Shown: positions 1-7,130, counted from the stretch's first letter. The stretch is 8,669 bases of DNA from Candidatus Sulfopaludibacter sp. SbA3 (GCA_945866285.1 CAMBHC010000091.1:1-8669); one strand, 5' to 3'. A program made the numbers and translations. Notes: a model not told the origin generated them from the letters alone.

Positions 1-537
1 AGCCATGCCGGCGAAGCGCTTGACGCTGCCGGGTTTGCCTTTCTTGAACTCGAATCGGGGTTGGTTGGCACGGTCGAAGAAGACCAGCGCCAGGATCGGC
101 ATGTTGATGGTCCGCATGATCGGCCCGATGTTGTAGCGGGCGCTCTCCATCTGGATCGCTTCGGCTTGCTTGGCGGCGTCAGTCGACGCGCCGACAAACA
201 GCTTGTACAAGCGCTCGTCACGATCGCGAATGGGCTTGCGGTCCACCTCGAAGACGTCGCGAAACTGCAGCCACGAACCTTCGTTGGCGCCCTTGACCAG
301 CAGGAGGTCGGAGCGGAGCTGCCGGTATTGCCGGGTCTGCGGGTTGCCACGACGCTGCGTGACCATGACCTGCTGCCGGTAGACCTCCTCGGCGACAATG
401 CCGGCCAGGCGGTTCTGGTAAGCGGTGACGTAGGCCGCCGCCTTGACGAGCACCGCATCCAGCGTCGGTTCGGCGTCCTGGGCCGAGAGTGTCAGCACGG
501 CCATCGCCGCCAAGACGCCGACCCAGGCCCGCTGCAT
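1..537 (-). CDS. Secreted protein of unknown function, N-terminal part
   Basis: An open frame reads leftward from an ATG at 537 through 179 codons to the window edge without a stop; the C-terminus is outside. The first 20 or so residues (MQRAWVGVLAAMAVLTLSAQ, then DAEP) form a good signal peptide, so the product should be exported. Next comes a helical stretch around residues 26-60 with AYQNRLAGIVAEEVYRQQV, then a mixed, basic segment with no catalytic motif that I recognise. The style fits the many unassigned exported acidobacterial proteins starting with a YxxxLxxIVAEE-like helix, but I give no function. Every codon from 537 to 1 was read by eye and third positions are GC-rich. The gene is divergent from the QueD gene across 27 bp, and no purine-rich ribosome site precedes the ATG. 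The long plus-strand frame through this region is its shadow. Confidence 0.82.
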   Translation of the reverse strand, partial: MQRAWVGVLAAMAVLTLSAQDAEPTLDAVLVKAAAYVTAYQNRLAGIVAEEVYRQQVMVTQRRGNPQTRQYRQLRSDLLLVKGANEGSWLQFRDVFEVDRKPIRDRDERLYKLFVGASTDAAKQAEAIQMESARYNIGPIMRTINMPILALVFFDRANQPRFEFKKGKPGSVKRFAGMA

Positions 538-546
538 CCCGGGAAG

Positions 547-552
547 TCTATA
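547..552 (-). promoter_or_regulatory. Candidate -10 element for the leftward secreted-protein gene
   Basis: Read on the minus strand this hexamer is TATAGA (4 of 6 to TATAAT). A start about 7 nt downstream would fall near 540, only about 3 nt before the ATG at 537, so the transcript would be nearly leaderless. It overlaps the opposite-strand TATAAT at 549-554. No good -35 was found. Confidence 0.35.
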
Positions 553-554
553 AT
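549..554 (+). promoter_or_regulatory. Perfect -10 hexamer upstream of the QueD gene
   Basis: TATAAT sits 10 nt before the ATG at 565. A normal -10 to start spacing puts transcription initiation near 561-562, leaving about 3-4 nt of leader, and there is no Shine-Dalgarno sequence in between (GAATCAGCC). The position 17 nt upstream has no TTGACA-like hexamer. The hexamer match is seen directly; promoter activity is inferred. Confidence 0.5.
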
Positions 555-564
555 CGAATCAGCC

Positions 565-1002
565 ATGGAGAAAATTCAGGTCACCGCCAGGTTCCATGCG
601 GGGCATCGTCAGCTGGGGTATCCCGGCAAGTGCAAGTTCGTCCACGGCCACACCTGGCACGGCAAGGTCGTGATCGCGGCGGAGGAGTTGCCCCGCAACG
701 ATCTCGACATGTCGATCGACTTCGGCGACATCAAGAACGTGATGCGCTTCCTGGATCACAAGATGCTCATCACCGGCCAGGACACGACATTCCTTGATGC
801 CGGATTGTTCGAGCCGGAGGGTGTCGTAGTGTTGAAGGGGAAGGGACCGAGCGTCGAGAACGTCGCCCACTACGTGTTTGATGGCGTGGTCGCGTTGATC
901 CAGCAGCAGTACCCCGGCAGGGGCATCCGTTACATCATTGAAGTGACCATTCAGGAAACTGAGAACAACACCTTCATCGTTGACAAGGCGGTCACGGTCT
1001 AA
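565..1002 (+). CDS. queD: 6-pyruvoyl/6-carboxy-tetrahydropterin synthase family protein
   Basis: A 145-residue protein of the PTPS/QueD family. In bacteria such enzymes usually convert dihydroneopterin triphosphate to 6-carboxy-tetrahydropterin in queuosine (preQ0) synthesis; some make 6-pyruvoyl-tetrahydropterin instead. The expected active site is visible. Zinc ligands are H14 (in FHAGH), H27 and H29 (in CKFVHGH), with catalytic C23 in the CxxxHGH arrangement. D64-H65 (FLDHK) gives the Asp-His pair, PSVENVAHYV (95-104) matches the family PTSEN region, and E131 or E133 near the end would hold the pterin. Length is normal. The start is the ATG at 565, because homology begins there; the in-frame codons upstream belong to the antisense of the leftward gene. 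No other queuosine gene is visible, so the exact branch (QueD or a pterin route) is inferred. Confidence 0.93.
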   Translation: MEKIQVTARFHAGHRQLGYPGKCKFVHGHTWHGKVVIAAEELPRNDLDMSIDFGDIKNVMRFLDHKMLITGQDTTFLDAGLFEPEGVVVLKGKGPSVENVAHYVFDGVVALIQQQYPGRGIRYIIEVTIQETENNTFIVDKAVTV

Positions 1003-1053
1003 CGCGCCTCACCTATCTCACGCCTCCGCCCAAGTGATGAGCGGTTGCGCTGA

Positions 1054-1326
1054 GCTGATTGGAACACCGCGCTCGGCATGTATGTGATGCTGCTTAACCG
1101 CGCCAACAGCCCGACCTGGGTGCAGGAAGGGATCTACGTCTCCTACAGCACCACGCTGGAGAATCCGCGGGCCTGGAGTCCTCCCGCCAAGTTGCTGCAC
1201 GGCGGCGGGTGGTATCCGCAAGTGGTCGGTCTCGAGCCCGATGGCACCGACAAGCGCGCCGGCGCCCTGGCCCGCTTCTTCATGTCCGGCCGGTCGGAGT
1301 ACTTGATTCGCTTCTCGCGGGAATAG
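1054..1326 (+). pseudogene. C-terminal remnant of a beta-propeller (sialidase-like) protein
   Basis: The frame from 1054 reads ADWNTALGMYVMLLNRA and continues to a TAG at 1324-1326. A protein-like sequence therefore starts before the only ATG (1078) and is cut by an in-frame TGA at 1051. The remainder (WVQEGIYVSYSTTLENPRAW, a GGGWYPQV stretch, RFFMSGRSEYLIRF) looks like the last blades of secreted beta-propeller glycosidase or sialidase-like proteins, where SYS...NPRAWS is a blade signature. There is no signal peptide, no N-terminal domain and no ribosome site. I infer a decayed 5'-truncated gene left beside the QueD gene. A small functional protein starting at 1078 is possible but less likely. 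The end overlaps the PepSY gene on the other strand by 47 nt. Confidence 0.6.
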
Positions 1327-1837
1327 CGCGCCGCGCTCTCGCGCGCTTCGCGGCGAACGGCACCCACCACATCCGCATTCCGCTCAGCCACAGCAACAGC
1401 ACGACAACGCCGGCGGGCAGGAACAGGCCCAGCTTGGTCCAGTCGCCGGCGAAGTACGAGCCGTCGTGGATGGATTCGATCAGGTCGGACCGTCGATACG
1501 CGGTCTGCAGGACGGCGCCGGTGCCGAGGTCGACCTGGACCTCGTAGCCGTTCATCAGCCACACCTTGGCCATGCCGCGGCCGATGCGCACGTCGAGCCG
1601 GTTCACGTCCGCCCACGATTGCACGTTCATCCCGGGCACGGTCTTGACCGAGGCGAGAACGCCTTCGAGATCGAGGACCGGCGTCGTACCGGTCCCGCGA
1701 ACTTCCGCGGGTTGAACCCACGTCCACTGCTTCTTGGCCTGTAGCAGCAGTCCGCTGCCGATCATGACGATCAGCGGCAGCGCGGCGGCAAAGCCGATCC
1801 AGTAGTGGATCTTCCGGTTCAGGACGTTAAACGACAC
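1280..1837 (-). CDS. PepSY-type small inner-membrane protein, partner of TonB receptor
   Basis: A 185-residue protein with the short PepSY-associated membrane architecture. The N-terminus NRKIHYWIGF leads into transmembrane segment 1 (about 13-33). A soluble periplasmic PepSY-like part (about 40-125) includes GYEVQVDLGTGAVLQ and SIHDGSYFAGDW. Transmembrane segment 2 spans about 136-157 (ends LWLSGMRMWW), followed by a basic tail. In the family, such proteins commonly sit beside TonB receptors and are thought to help in reduction or passage of iron-type ligands at the inner membrane; the exact role is unproven. The start is a GTG at 1837, four bases after the receptor stop, so translation is probably coupled. 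The last 15 residues lie antisense to the end of the pseudogene and look low-complexity, perhaps a replaced tail. Confidence 0.85.
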   Translation of the reverse strand: MSFNVLNRKIHYWIGFAAALPLIVMIGSGLLLQAKKQWTWVQPAEVRGTGTTPVLDLEGVLASVKTVPGMNVQSWADVNRLDVRIGRGMAKVWLMNGYEVQVDLGTGAVLQTAYRRSDLIESIHDGSYFAGDWTKLGLFLPAGVVVLLLWLSGMRMWWVPFAAKRARARRAIPARSESSTPTGRT

Positions 1838-1841
1838 GGTC

Positions 1842-4025
1842 CTAGAACTTTACCGCGACAATGACCGACGCGGAGCGGCCCGCTGCAAACACCGTGCGGA
1901 CGTCCTGGCTGGCGTAGTACGCCTGATCCAGCAGGTTGCGCGCCTGGACGCGCAGTTCGATCGGCCGGGTCAGGCGGACGCCCGCGGCCATGTCGAGCAG
2001 CGTGTAACCGGGTACCGCTCGCTCCGTCGGGCCGAAGTGGTCATCATCGGAGAAGTATGCCGTCCGTACCTGCCCAAACCCGCGCTCGCCAAACTGCTTG
2101 CGCAACACGGCTGAGACGCTGGCCGGCGACATGTCGTCGAGGTAGGCGTGGTCGTCGAGGGCGCGGCCTTCGGCAACCTGTGATGCGAGTTCGAGGGTGA
2201 AGCCGGCGCCGAGGTCGGCCTGGCCCTCCACCTCGAAGCCGCGAATGCGCGCCGTGCCGCGGTTGCGAAAGAAGAAGAAGTCCGTCGCCGTCGCGTAGCG
2301 CTCAATCAAGTCGTGGATGCGGTAGTCGTAGTAGAACGTGGCAACGCGGAACCGCGACACCACGTAGCGCAGGGCAAGGTCACCCTGGACGCTGGTCTCG
2401 GGATCGAGGTCCGGGTTACCAGTAATGAAGCCGCGGCCGGTCGGGCCGCGATAGTAGCGGTCCGACAACACCGGATCGCGGAAGCCGCGCGCGACCTGAC
2501 CGGTCAGGCTGAGGCCCCTGGCAATCCCCACCGTCGCCGACGCGAAGCCAGAGAAGGCGCCGGTGCCGGTCGAGCGATCGCCGAAGTAGCCGCCGTCGTT
2601 CCTGGTCGTGACGTAGTCGGCGCGCACACCGGCGCCAACCGTGAGCCGAGACGCCAGCGCCGCGTCAATCGAGACGTAGGCGCCCGTGTCGGTCCGCTTC
2701 GCCGTGTCGATCGAGACATGGGGCCGCGTGCTGACGACGTCGCCGGTCAGGTTGTAGGTGGTGAGGTCGTCGAACGCATGCAAGTCGAAGCGCCCGTTGA
2801 CGTCGACACCCATCTCGAGACGGGCCTTGCCCAGTAATTGTTCGCCAAAGCCCTTGACGTGGAAATCCTTCGCCGAGACCTCGCCGCGCTCAATGCTGCG
2901 GCCGGTGGTGGCCGTAGCGTAGCGATCCTGGTCGGTAGCCTGTGCGTAGCTACCCACAAAGCCCGTGACGCCAACCCGCTGGAATCCGCCGACCGCGCGT
3001 GCTTCGTAGTTCGCCGTGAAGCGATGCGAGTCTTCAGTGGGGTAGTAGAACCGGACCGTGTGCGAGTTATTACGCGGACGCTCGACGTCGCGGCCGAAGT
3101 CACTCTGCCAGCCGGCTGTCAGGTAGCCGGCGCCGACCTTCTGTTCAACCCGTCCCAGGAAGCCGTGGTCGGAATAGCCCGAGTTGAAGATCTCGCCGTT
3201 CGGGCTGTCCCAGTCGTCGGCTGCACGCGTATGGCCGGCGATCAGGAAGCCGCCGGTCGCGGTGCCCTTCGATAATTCCGCTGAGCCGCCTTGTTCGTTG
3301 AGCCCCACTCCGGCACTGCCGGTCAGGCTCGCCGCCCAGGGTGAACCCGGTGCAACCGTCCGGGTGCGAACCGAGATCACGCCGCCGAACGCGTCAGAAC
3401 CGTAGGCCACCGATCCCGGACCACGCGCCACATCGACGCCTTCGACGATGCCAGAGTCCAGGTAGGTCGCGCTTGGTCCGGCACGCCGCTCAGAGCTGAC
3501 CCGCGCACCATCGATCAAGATCAGCGTGCGGCCACGCGCCAGGCCGCGAATGGCCGGTACCGCCGCTTGCCCTTCCGATACCTGGTTTACGCCGGCGACG
3601 TTTTCGATCGCTTGCATCAGGTTGGATGGCTGGCGCACGGCGATGTCGCGTCCGCTCACGCTGGTGGTGCCGGCGGCGGGCGTGGCTTCAATGCTCGGCG
3701 CCGAACCGGTCACGGTCACCGACTCATTCATCAGCGGCGTGATGGTGATGGTCAGTTCCTGGCCGGCGTCGAACCGGTCGAACAGGACCGGCCGCGCATA
3801 GGCACCGGCCGCATCGATCACGAGAATCTCAAACGGGGGCGTCGGATCGGGCTGCCAGTCGAACCGCCCGTCGGCGTCGGTAATGGCCTCGCCCGCGCGT
3901 CCCAACACCGAGATGGTGGCGTTGGCGACCGGACGGCCCTGCTGGTCAACCACTCGACCTTTCAGCGCGAACGCTGAGGTAGGAAGGGCCAGGACCGCAA
4001 GAAGGAAGAGCATTCGAATCGGCAT
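1842..4025 (-). CDS. TonB-dependent outer-membrane receptor
   Basis: A 727-residue receptor if started at the ATG at 4025. The signal peptide is residues 1-20 (MPIRMLFLLAVLALPTSAFA). A carboxypeptidase-regulatory-like domain follows at about 21-95 (LKGRVVDQQGRPVANATISV, TDADGRF). A TonB-box-like ESVTVTG lies at 101-107. The plug is about 113-222 (IRGLARGRTLILIDG, RGPGSVAYGSDAFGGVISVR), then a beta-barrel ends in the terminal aromatic F of VIVAVKF. The plug and DGARVSSERR region look most like heme/iron receptors of the hemoglobin-receptor type, but the ligand is not proven. It would bind a scarce ligand and import it with TonB energy. The first gene of an operon with the PepSY protein. A longer frame back to 4112 adds 29 residues that would spoil the signal peptide; the second ATG at 4013 is also possible. 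No Fur box was seen. Confidence 0.93.
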   Translation of the reverse strand: MPIRMLFLLAVLALPTSAFALKGRVVDQQGRPVANATISVLGRAGEAITDADGRFDWQPDPTPPFEILVIDAAGAYARPVLFDRFDAGQELTITITPLMNESVTVTGSAPSIEATPAAGTTSVSGRDIAVRQPSNLMQAIENVAGVNQVSEGQAAVPAIRGLARGRTLILIDGARVSSERRAGPSATYLDSGIVEGVDVARGPGSVAYGSDAFGGVISVRTRTVAPGSPWAASLTGSAGVGLNEQGGSAELSKGTATGGFLIAGHTRAADDWDSPNGEIFNSGYSDHGFLGRVEQKVGAGYLTAGWQSDFGRDVERPRNNSHTVRFYYPTEDSHRFTANYEARAVGGFQRVGVTGFVGSYAQATDQDRYATATTGRSIERGEVSAKDFHVKGFGEQLLGKARLEMGVDVNGRFDLHAFDDLTTYNLTGDVVSTRPHVSIDTAKRTDTGAYVSIDAALASRLTVGAGVRADYVTTRNDGGYFGDRSTGTGAFSGFASATVGIARGLSLTGQVARGFRDPVLSDRYYRGPTGRGFITGNPDLDPETSVQGDLALRYVVSRFRVATFYYDYRIHDLIERYATATDFFFFRNRGTARIRGFEVEGQADLGAGFTLELASQVAEGRALDDHAYLDDMSPASVSAVLRKQFGERGFGQVRTAYFSDDDHFGPTERAVPGYTLLDMAAGVRLTRPIELRVQARNLLDQAYYASQDVRTVFAAGRSASVIVAVKF

Positions 4026-4065
4026 AACCCATGGCACATGGCGGGCGCCCGCCGTGCTCACACCG

Positions 4066-4071
4066 ATTATA
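4066..4071 (-). promoter_or_regulatory. Perfect -10 hexamer upstream of the TonB receptor
   Basis: On the minus strand this is TATAAT followed by CG. A start near 4059 gives a leader of about 33 nt to the ATG at 4025. The -35 position is poor (ACCTTG at 17 nt spacing). It lies in the 85-bp spacer shared with the rightward gene. Confidence 0.5.
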
Positions 4072-4093
4072 TCGAGGGCTCTGTGGGCCAAGG

Positions 4094-4099
4094 TAAGAT
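4094..4099 (+). promoter_or_regulatory. Candidate -10 for the membrane/synthase-like gene
   Basis: TAAGAT followed by CG ends 11 nt before the ATG at 4111, which would place initiation about 5 nt before the start codon. This repeats the layout seen before the QueD gene. An alternative is the AT-rich ATTATAT at 4066-4072, which could serve both directions. Confidence 0.3.
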
Positions 4100-4110
4100 C
4101 GCAGGCCACC

Positions 4111-6408
4111 ATGCGCGATCGTCGAGCGGTCTTCGCCCTCTTCTTCTTCTCCGGTACTGCGGGCCTCGTCTACCAGGTGCTCTGGCTGCGACGGTTGTCG
4201 CTGGTGTTCGGCGTGAGCGTGTACGCCGCCAGCACGGTGTTGGCGGCGTTCATGGCCGGCCTCGCCATCGGCAGTCTGCTTGCCGGCCGCATCCTGCGCC
4301 GGCGGATTCCGGCGCTCCAGGCGTTCGGCATCGCCGAGATCCTGGTCGGCGTCACCGGCCTGGCGTCGCCGTGGCTGCTCGACGCGGCCTCAGCCGTCTA
4401 CCTGCAGGTGCATCACCTCGCGCCCGATTCATTCGGGTGGCTGACCGTCGCGAGGCTCGCGTGCTCGTTTGCCATTCTCGCCGTGCCGACCACGATGATG
4501 GGCACCACGCTGCCGTTACTCAGTGCGGCGGTGTCGGCGTTGATCACCCCCTCGGCCTCGGCGCGATCCACGGGATCCACCATCGGCGTGTTGTACGCGC
4601 TGAACACGGCCGGCGCGATGGTTGGCACCGTCGCGACCGGCTTCTACCTGATTCCGGCAATCGGCATCCAACGGGCCTTCCTCGTCGCGGCGATCACGAA
4701 TGTGGTGGTTGGCAGCGGCGCGTACTGGATGGGACGGAACCAGGCTTCGGCGCCGGCTCCGGCAGCGGAGCCCGTCGAGGAGGCCACGACCACGGATGAA
4801 TCGACGGCCTTGTTCCCGGTGCTGTACTGGGTGGTCGCCATCTCCGGCTTCGCCTCGCTTGGCCTCGAAGTGCTGTGGTTCCGGCTGATGCTGCAGTTCG
4901 TCACGGCCACTTCGGAAGCGTTCACTGCGATGCTGGCGACGGTGCTGGCGGGCATTGCCGCCGGTGGCCTGCTGGCGTCGCGGATGTTGCGGCGTCGCAT
5001 CAGCCTGGCTTTCTGGCTCGCGTTGATCCAGGCGCTCACGGGGTTCGCCACGATTGCGTCGATGAGCGCGCTGCTGTGGACGGTGAAACACGGGTGGGAC
5101 ACCATGTCGCTCTGGCGGGCGGTTGGCATCGCCATCCTGGCGCCGGCCATCGCCATGGGCGTCGGCTTTTCGCTGGCGCTTGGCGCGGCCTCTCGCGCGC
5201 GCAGCCTGGCCGCGGGAGCGATTGGCGTGGCCGATCGCATCGGCCGGCTCTACGCCCTGAACGTGGTCGGCGCCATCGCCGGCTCGCTGGTCGCCGGCTT
5301 CGTGTTGTTGCCGTGGCTCGGAGCCACGCACGCGCTGGTCGCATTGGCGGGGTGCTACGTGGCGAGTGCGGCCCTGCTGGTGGCGCGCCGGCGCAGTTGG
5401 CCGTCGGCCGTGGCCGTGCTACTGGTGCTGGCCGCGTCGATCCCGGTCGCCAGGAACATCGGCGATCCGTTCAAGGTGGCCATCGACCGGCGCTACGGCG
5501 ATCTCCTGCTGGAGTTCTGGCGCGACGAAGGCGTGCAGACGGCCGTCAGTGTGCGCGCCACCGGCCTGCAACACGTGCTCTATCTCGATGGACTCCACCA
5601 GGCTAATGACCAGCCGGCCATGGTCAAGCTGCATCGCACGCTCGGCCACCTGCCGATGGTCCTGCACGGCGCGCCGGTGGACGTGCTGGTCGTTGGCATG
5701 GGGGGCGGGGCCACGCCCGGTGCGGTGAGCCAGCATCATGGTGCGCAGGTCCAGGTGGTGGAGTTGTCGGACAGTGTGGTCAAGGCGGCGCCATTCTTCG
5801 CCCACGTCAACTACGACCTGTTGCACGAGCCGAACGTCAGCGTGCGCGTCGATGACGGCCGGAGTTTCCTGACGATGACCGATCGGCGGTTCGACGTGAT
5901 TACCGCCGACGTGATTCAGCCGGGGCACGCCGGCGCCGGCCACGTCTACTCGCGCGAGTACTTTGCGCTGGTGCGCCACGCCCTCAAGCCCAATGGCGTC
6001 CTGATGCAGTGGATCGGCAAGCGACCGTCGGTGGAATACCAGCTGATCATGCGGACGTTTCTCGACGTGTTCCCGAACGCCTCCCTGTGGAACGACGGCG
6101 AGTTCATGATCGGCACGGCGGAGCCGCTGCGCCTCGATCCCGGGGCCCTCGGCCGCATGCGCACCGACGCGAAGACCCGCGAGGCGCTCGACGCGGTCGG
6201 CCTCACGAGCTTCGCGGTGCTCAAGAGCTGGTTTACCGGCAATGCCGATGAGATGCGCGCCTTCGTCGGCCCGGGTCCGCTGCTCACCGACGACCGCCCG
6301 CTGGTCGAGTACTACCACTGGCTGCCGCCGGCCAGCGCGCAGCCGCCGTTGGACCTGTCAGCCATGAAACGGGACGTCACCCCGTTGGTCATCGGCGGTG
6401 GCCAGTGA
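4111..6408 (+). CDS. Fused membrane transporter-like/spermidine-synthase-like protein
   Basis: A 765-residue protein. Residues 1-430 are a polytopic membrane region made of two similar halves (see findings), split by a hydrophilic Ala/Pro/Glu linker at about 211-232. Residues 430 to the end form a Rossmann methyltransferase-like domain of the spermidine synthase family: YLDGLHQAND (491-500), VVGMGGGATPGAV (527-539), the acidic E551 of VVELSD, DDGR (581-584), ADVIQP (599-604) and HVYSREYF (611-618). The ending LTDDRPLVEYY is typical of fused proteins of this kind. Compared with true spermidine synthases, the glycine-loop Asp is Gly (532) and the second Asp of the DxxD pair is Gln (603), while the catalytic-position D600 remains. 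Polyamine synthesis is therefore doubtful; the substrate is unknown. The start is the ATG at 4111, since hydrophobic family-like sequence begins there; the 76 codons upstream are antisense to the receptor. The next gene overlaps by 4 nt. Confidence 0.88.
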   Translation: MRDRRAVFALFFFSGTAGLVYQVLWLRRLSLVFGVSVYAASTVLAAFMAGLAIGSLLAGRILRRRIPALQAFGIAEILVGVTGLASPWLLDAASAVYLQVHHLAPDSFGWLTVARLACSFAILAVPTTMMGTTLPLLSAAVSALITPSASARSTGSTIGVLYALNTAGAMVGTVATGFYLIPAIGIQRAFLVAAITNVVVGSGAYWMGRNQASAPAPAAEPVEEATTTDESTALFPVLYWVVAISGFASLGLEVLWFRLMLQFVTATSEAFTAMLATVLAGIAAGGLLASRMLRRRISLAFWLALIQALTGFATIASMSALLWTVKHGWDTMSLWRAVGIAILAPAIAMGVGFSLALGAASRARSLAAGAIGVADRIGRLYALNVVGAIAGSLVAGFVLLPWLGATHALVALAGCYVASAALLVARRRSWPSAVAVLLVLAASIPVARNIGDPFKVAIDRRYGDLLLEFWRDEGVQTAVSVRATGLQHVLYLDGLHQANDQPAMVKLHRTLGHLPMVLHGAPVDVLVVGMGGGATPGAVSQHHGAQVQVVELSDSVVKAAPFFAHVNYDLLHEPNVSVRVDDGRSFLTMTDRRFDVITADVIQPGHAGAGHVYSREYFALVRHALKPNGVLMQWIGKRPSVEYQLIMRTFLDVFPNASLWNDGEFMIGTAEPLRLDPGALGRMRTDAKTREALDAVGLTSFAVLKSWFTGNADEMRAFVGPGPLLTDDRPLVEYYHWLPPASAQPPLDLSAMKRDVTPLVIGGGQ

Positions 6409-7121
6409 TCGACACCGTTGTCCTCGATGCCGGCGGGGTGCTGTGCCACCCCGCGTGGACCCGTGTGGCCGATGCCCTGGTGCGGCACGGCGCGCTGGTC
6501 ACGCCGGCGGCGCTGGCCGTCGCCGAACAGCGCGCCACGCATGAACTGGATCAAGCGGCGGTGATTGGCGCCACCGACGACCGGTCGCGCGGCTGGCTCT
6601 ACTTCAACCTCGTGCTGCAGCATGCCGGTGTGTCACAGGACGCCGGTACCGACGCAGCGCTGGCCGAGTTACGCGCGTATCACCGTGGCGAGAATCTCTG
6701 GGAGCACGTCGAGCCTGACGTCGAGCCCGCGCTCGCCGCCTTGCGCGCCCGCGGCCTGCGACTGGTGGTGGTGTCGAATGCCAACGGCCGGCTGCGTCAC
6801 CTGTTCGATCGGCTGCAGCTGACGCGCTGGTTCGATCACCTGCTCGACTCGCACGAGTGGGGCGTTGAGAAGCCGGACCCGCGGCTGTTTCACCTGGCGC
6901 TGGAACAAGCGCAGGCGGATCCCGCGCGGACCGTGCATGTCGGCGATCTTTATCACGTCGACGTGATCGGCGCGCGCCGCGCCGGCCTGCGCGACGGGGT
7001 GTTGTTCGATATGGCCGATCTCTACAGCGGCGTGGATTGCCCGCGCGTCGGGTCGTTCGCGGGCCTGGTCGAGTGGATCGACCAGGCCCGGGGGAACCAG
7101 ACCCTGAACCGCGTGCCCTGA
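6405..7121 (+). CDS. HAD-superfamily hydrolase
   Basis: A 238-residue protein of the haloacid-dehalogenase superfamily, C1-cap class (the cap lies between motifs I and II, about 15-100). Motif I is VVLDAGGVL with nucleophile D8. Motif II is VVVSNANG with S124. Motif III is K156 in EKPDP. Motif IV is HVGDLYHVD with D181 and D186. Most relatives are phosphatases acting on small phosphorylated molecules; the substrate here cannot be told. The second Asp of the usual DxD is Gly10, seen in a subset of the family. The start is the GTG at 6405, embedded in GTGA with the upstream stop, and a G-rich stretch (GGCGGTGG, 6393-6400) may act as ribosome site, so the gene is translationally coupled to the membrane/synthase gene. 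The sequence past about residue 225 looks loosely conserved. Confidence 0.9.
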   Translation: MIDTVVLDAGGVLCHPAWTRVADALVRHGALVTPAALAVAEQRATHELDQAAVIGATDDRSRGWLYFNLVLQHAGVSQDAGTDAALAELRAYHRGENLWEHVEPDVEPALAALRARGLRLVVVSNANGRLRHLFDRLQLTRWFDHLLDSHEWGVEKPDPRLFHLALEQAQADPARTVHVGDLYHVDVIGARRAGLRDGVLFDMADLYSGVDCPRVGSFAGLVEWIDQARGNQTLNRVP

Positions 7122-7130
7122 CCCTTGGCG

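Noticed and set aside
61..564. Long plus-strand N-terminal extension of the QueD frame
   Set aside because: It is antisense to a real minus-strand gene with a signal peptide, and QueD homology begins at the ATG at 565.
1326..1360. GC palindromes after the convergent ends as a terminator
   Set aside because: Alternating GCGC stretches without a T-run on either strand.
1143..1727. 194-codon minus-strand frame
   Set aside because: Arginine-rich shadow of the PepSY gene in another frame; it lacks membrane segments or motifs.
2313..3275. Two adjacent plus-strand frames opposite the receptor
   Set aside because: Shadows of the TonB receptor, whose domains run across the whole interval.
3883..4110. 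76-codon upstream extension of the membrane/synthase-like gene
   Set aside because: It is antisense to the start of the receptor and reads as non-protein-like sequence; the hydrophobic first helix begins at 4111.
4026..4112. 29-residue N-terminal extension of the TonB receptor
   Set aside because: It would bury the signal peptide and crosses the candidate -10 element.
4516..5331. 271-codon minus-strand frame
   Set aside because: Arg/His/Gln-rich shadow of the membrane gene typical of high-GC DNA.
5419..6318. 299-codon minus-strand frame
   Set aside because: Mirror of the synthase-like domain, which has clear motifs on the plus strand.
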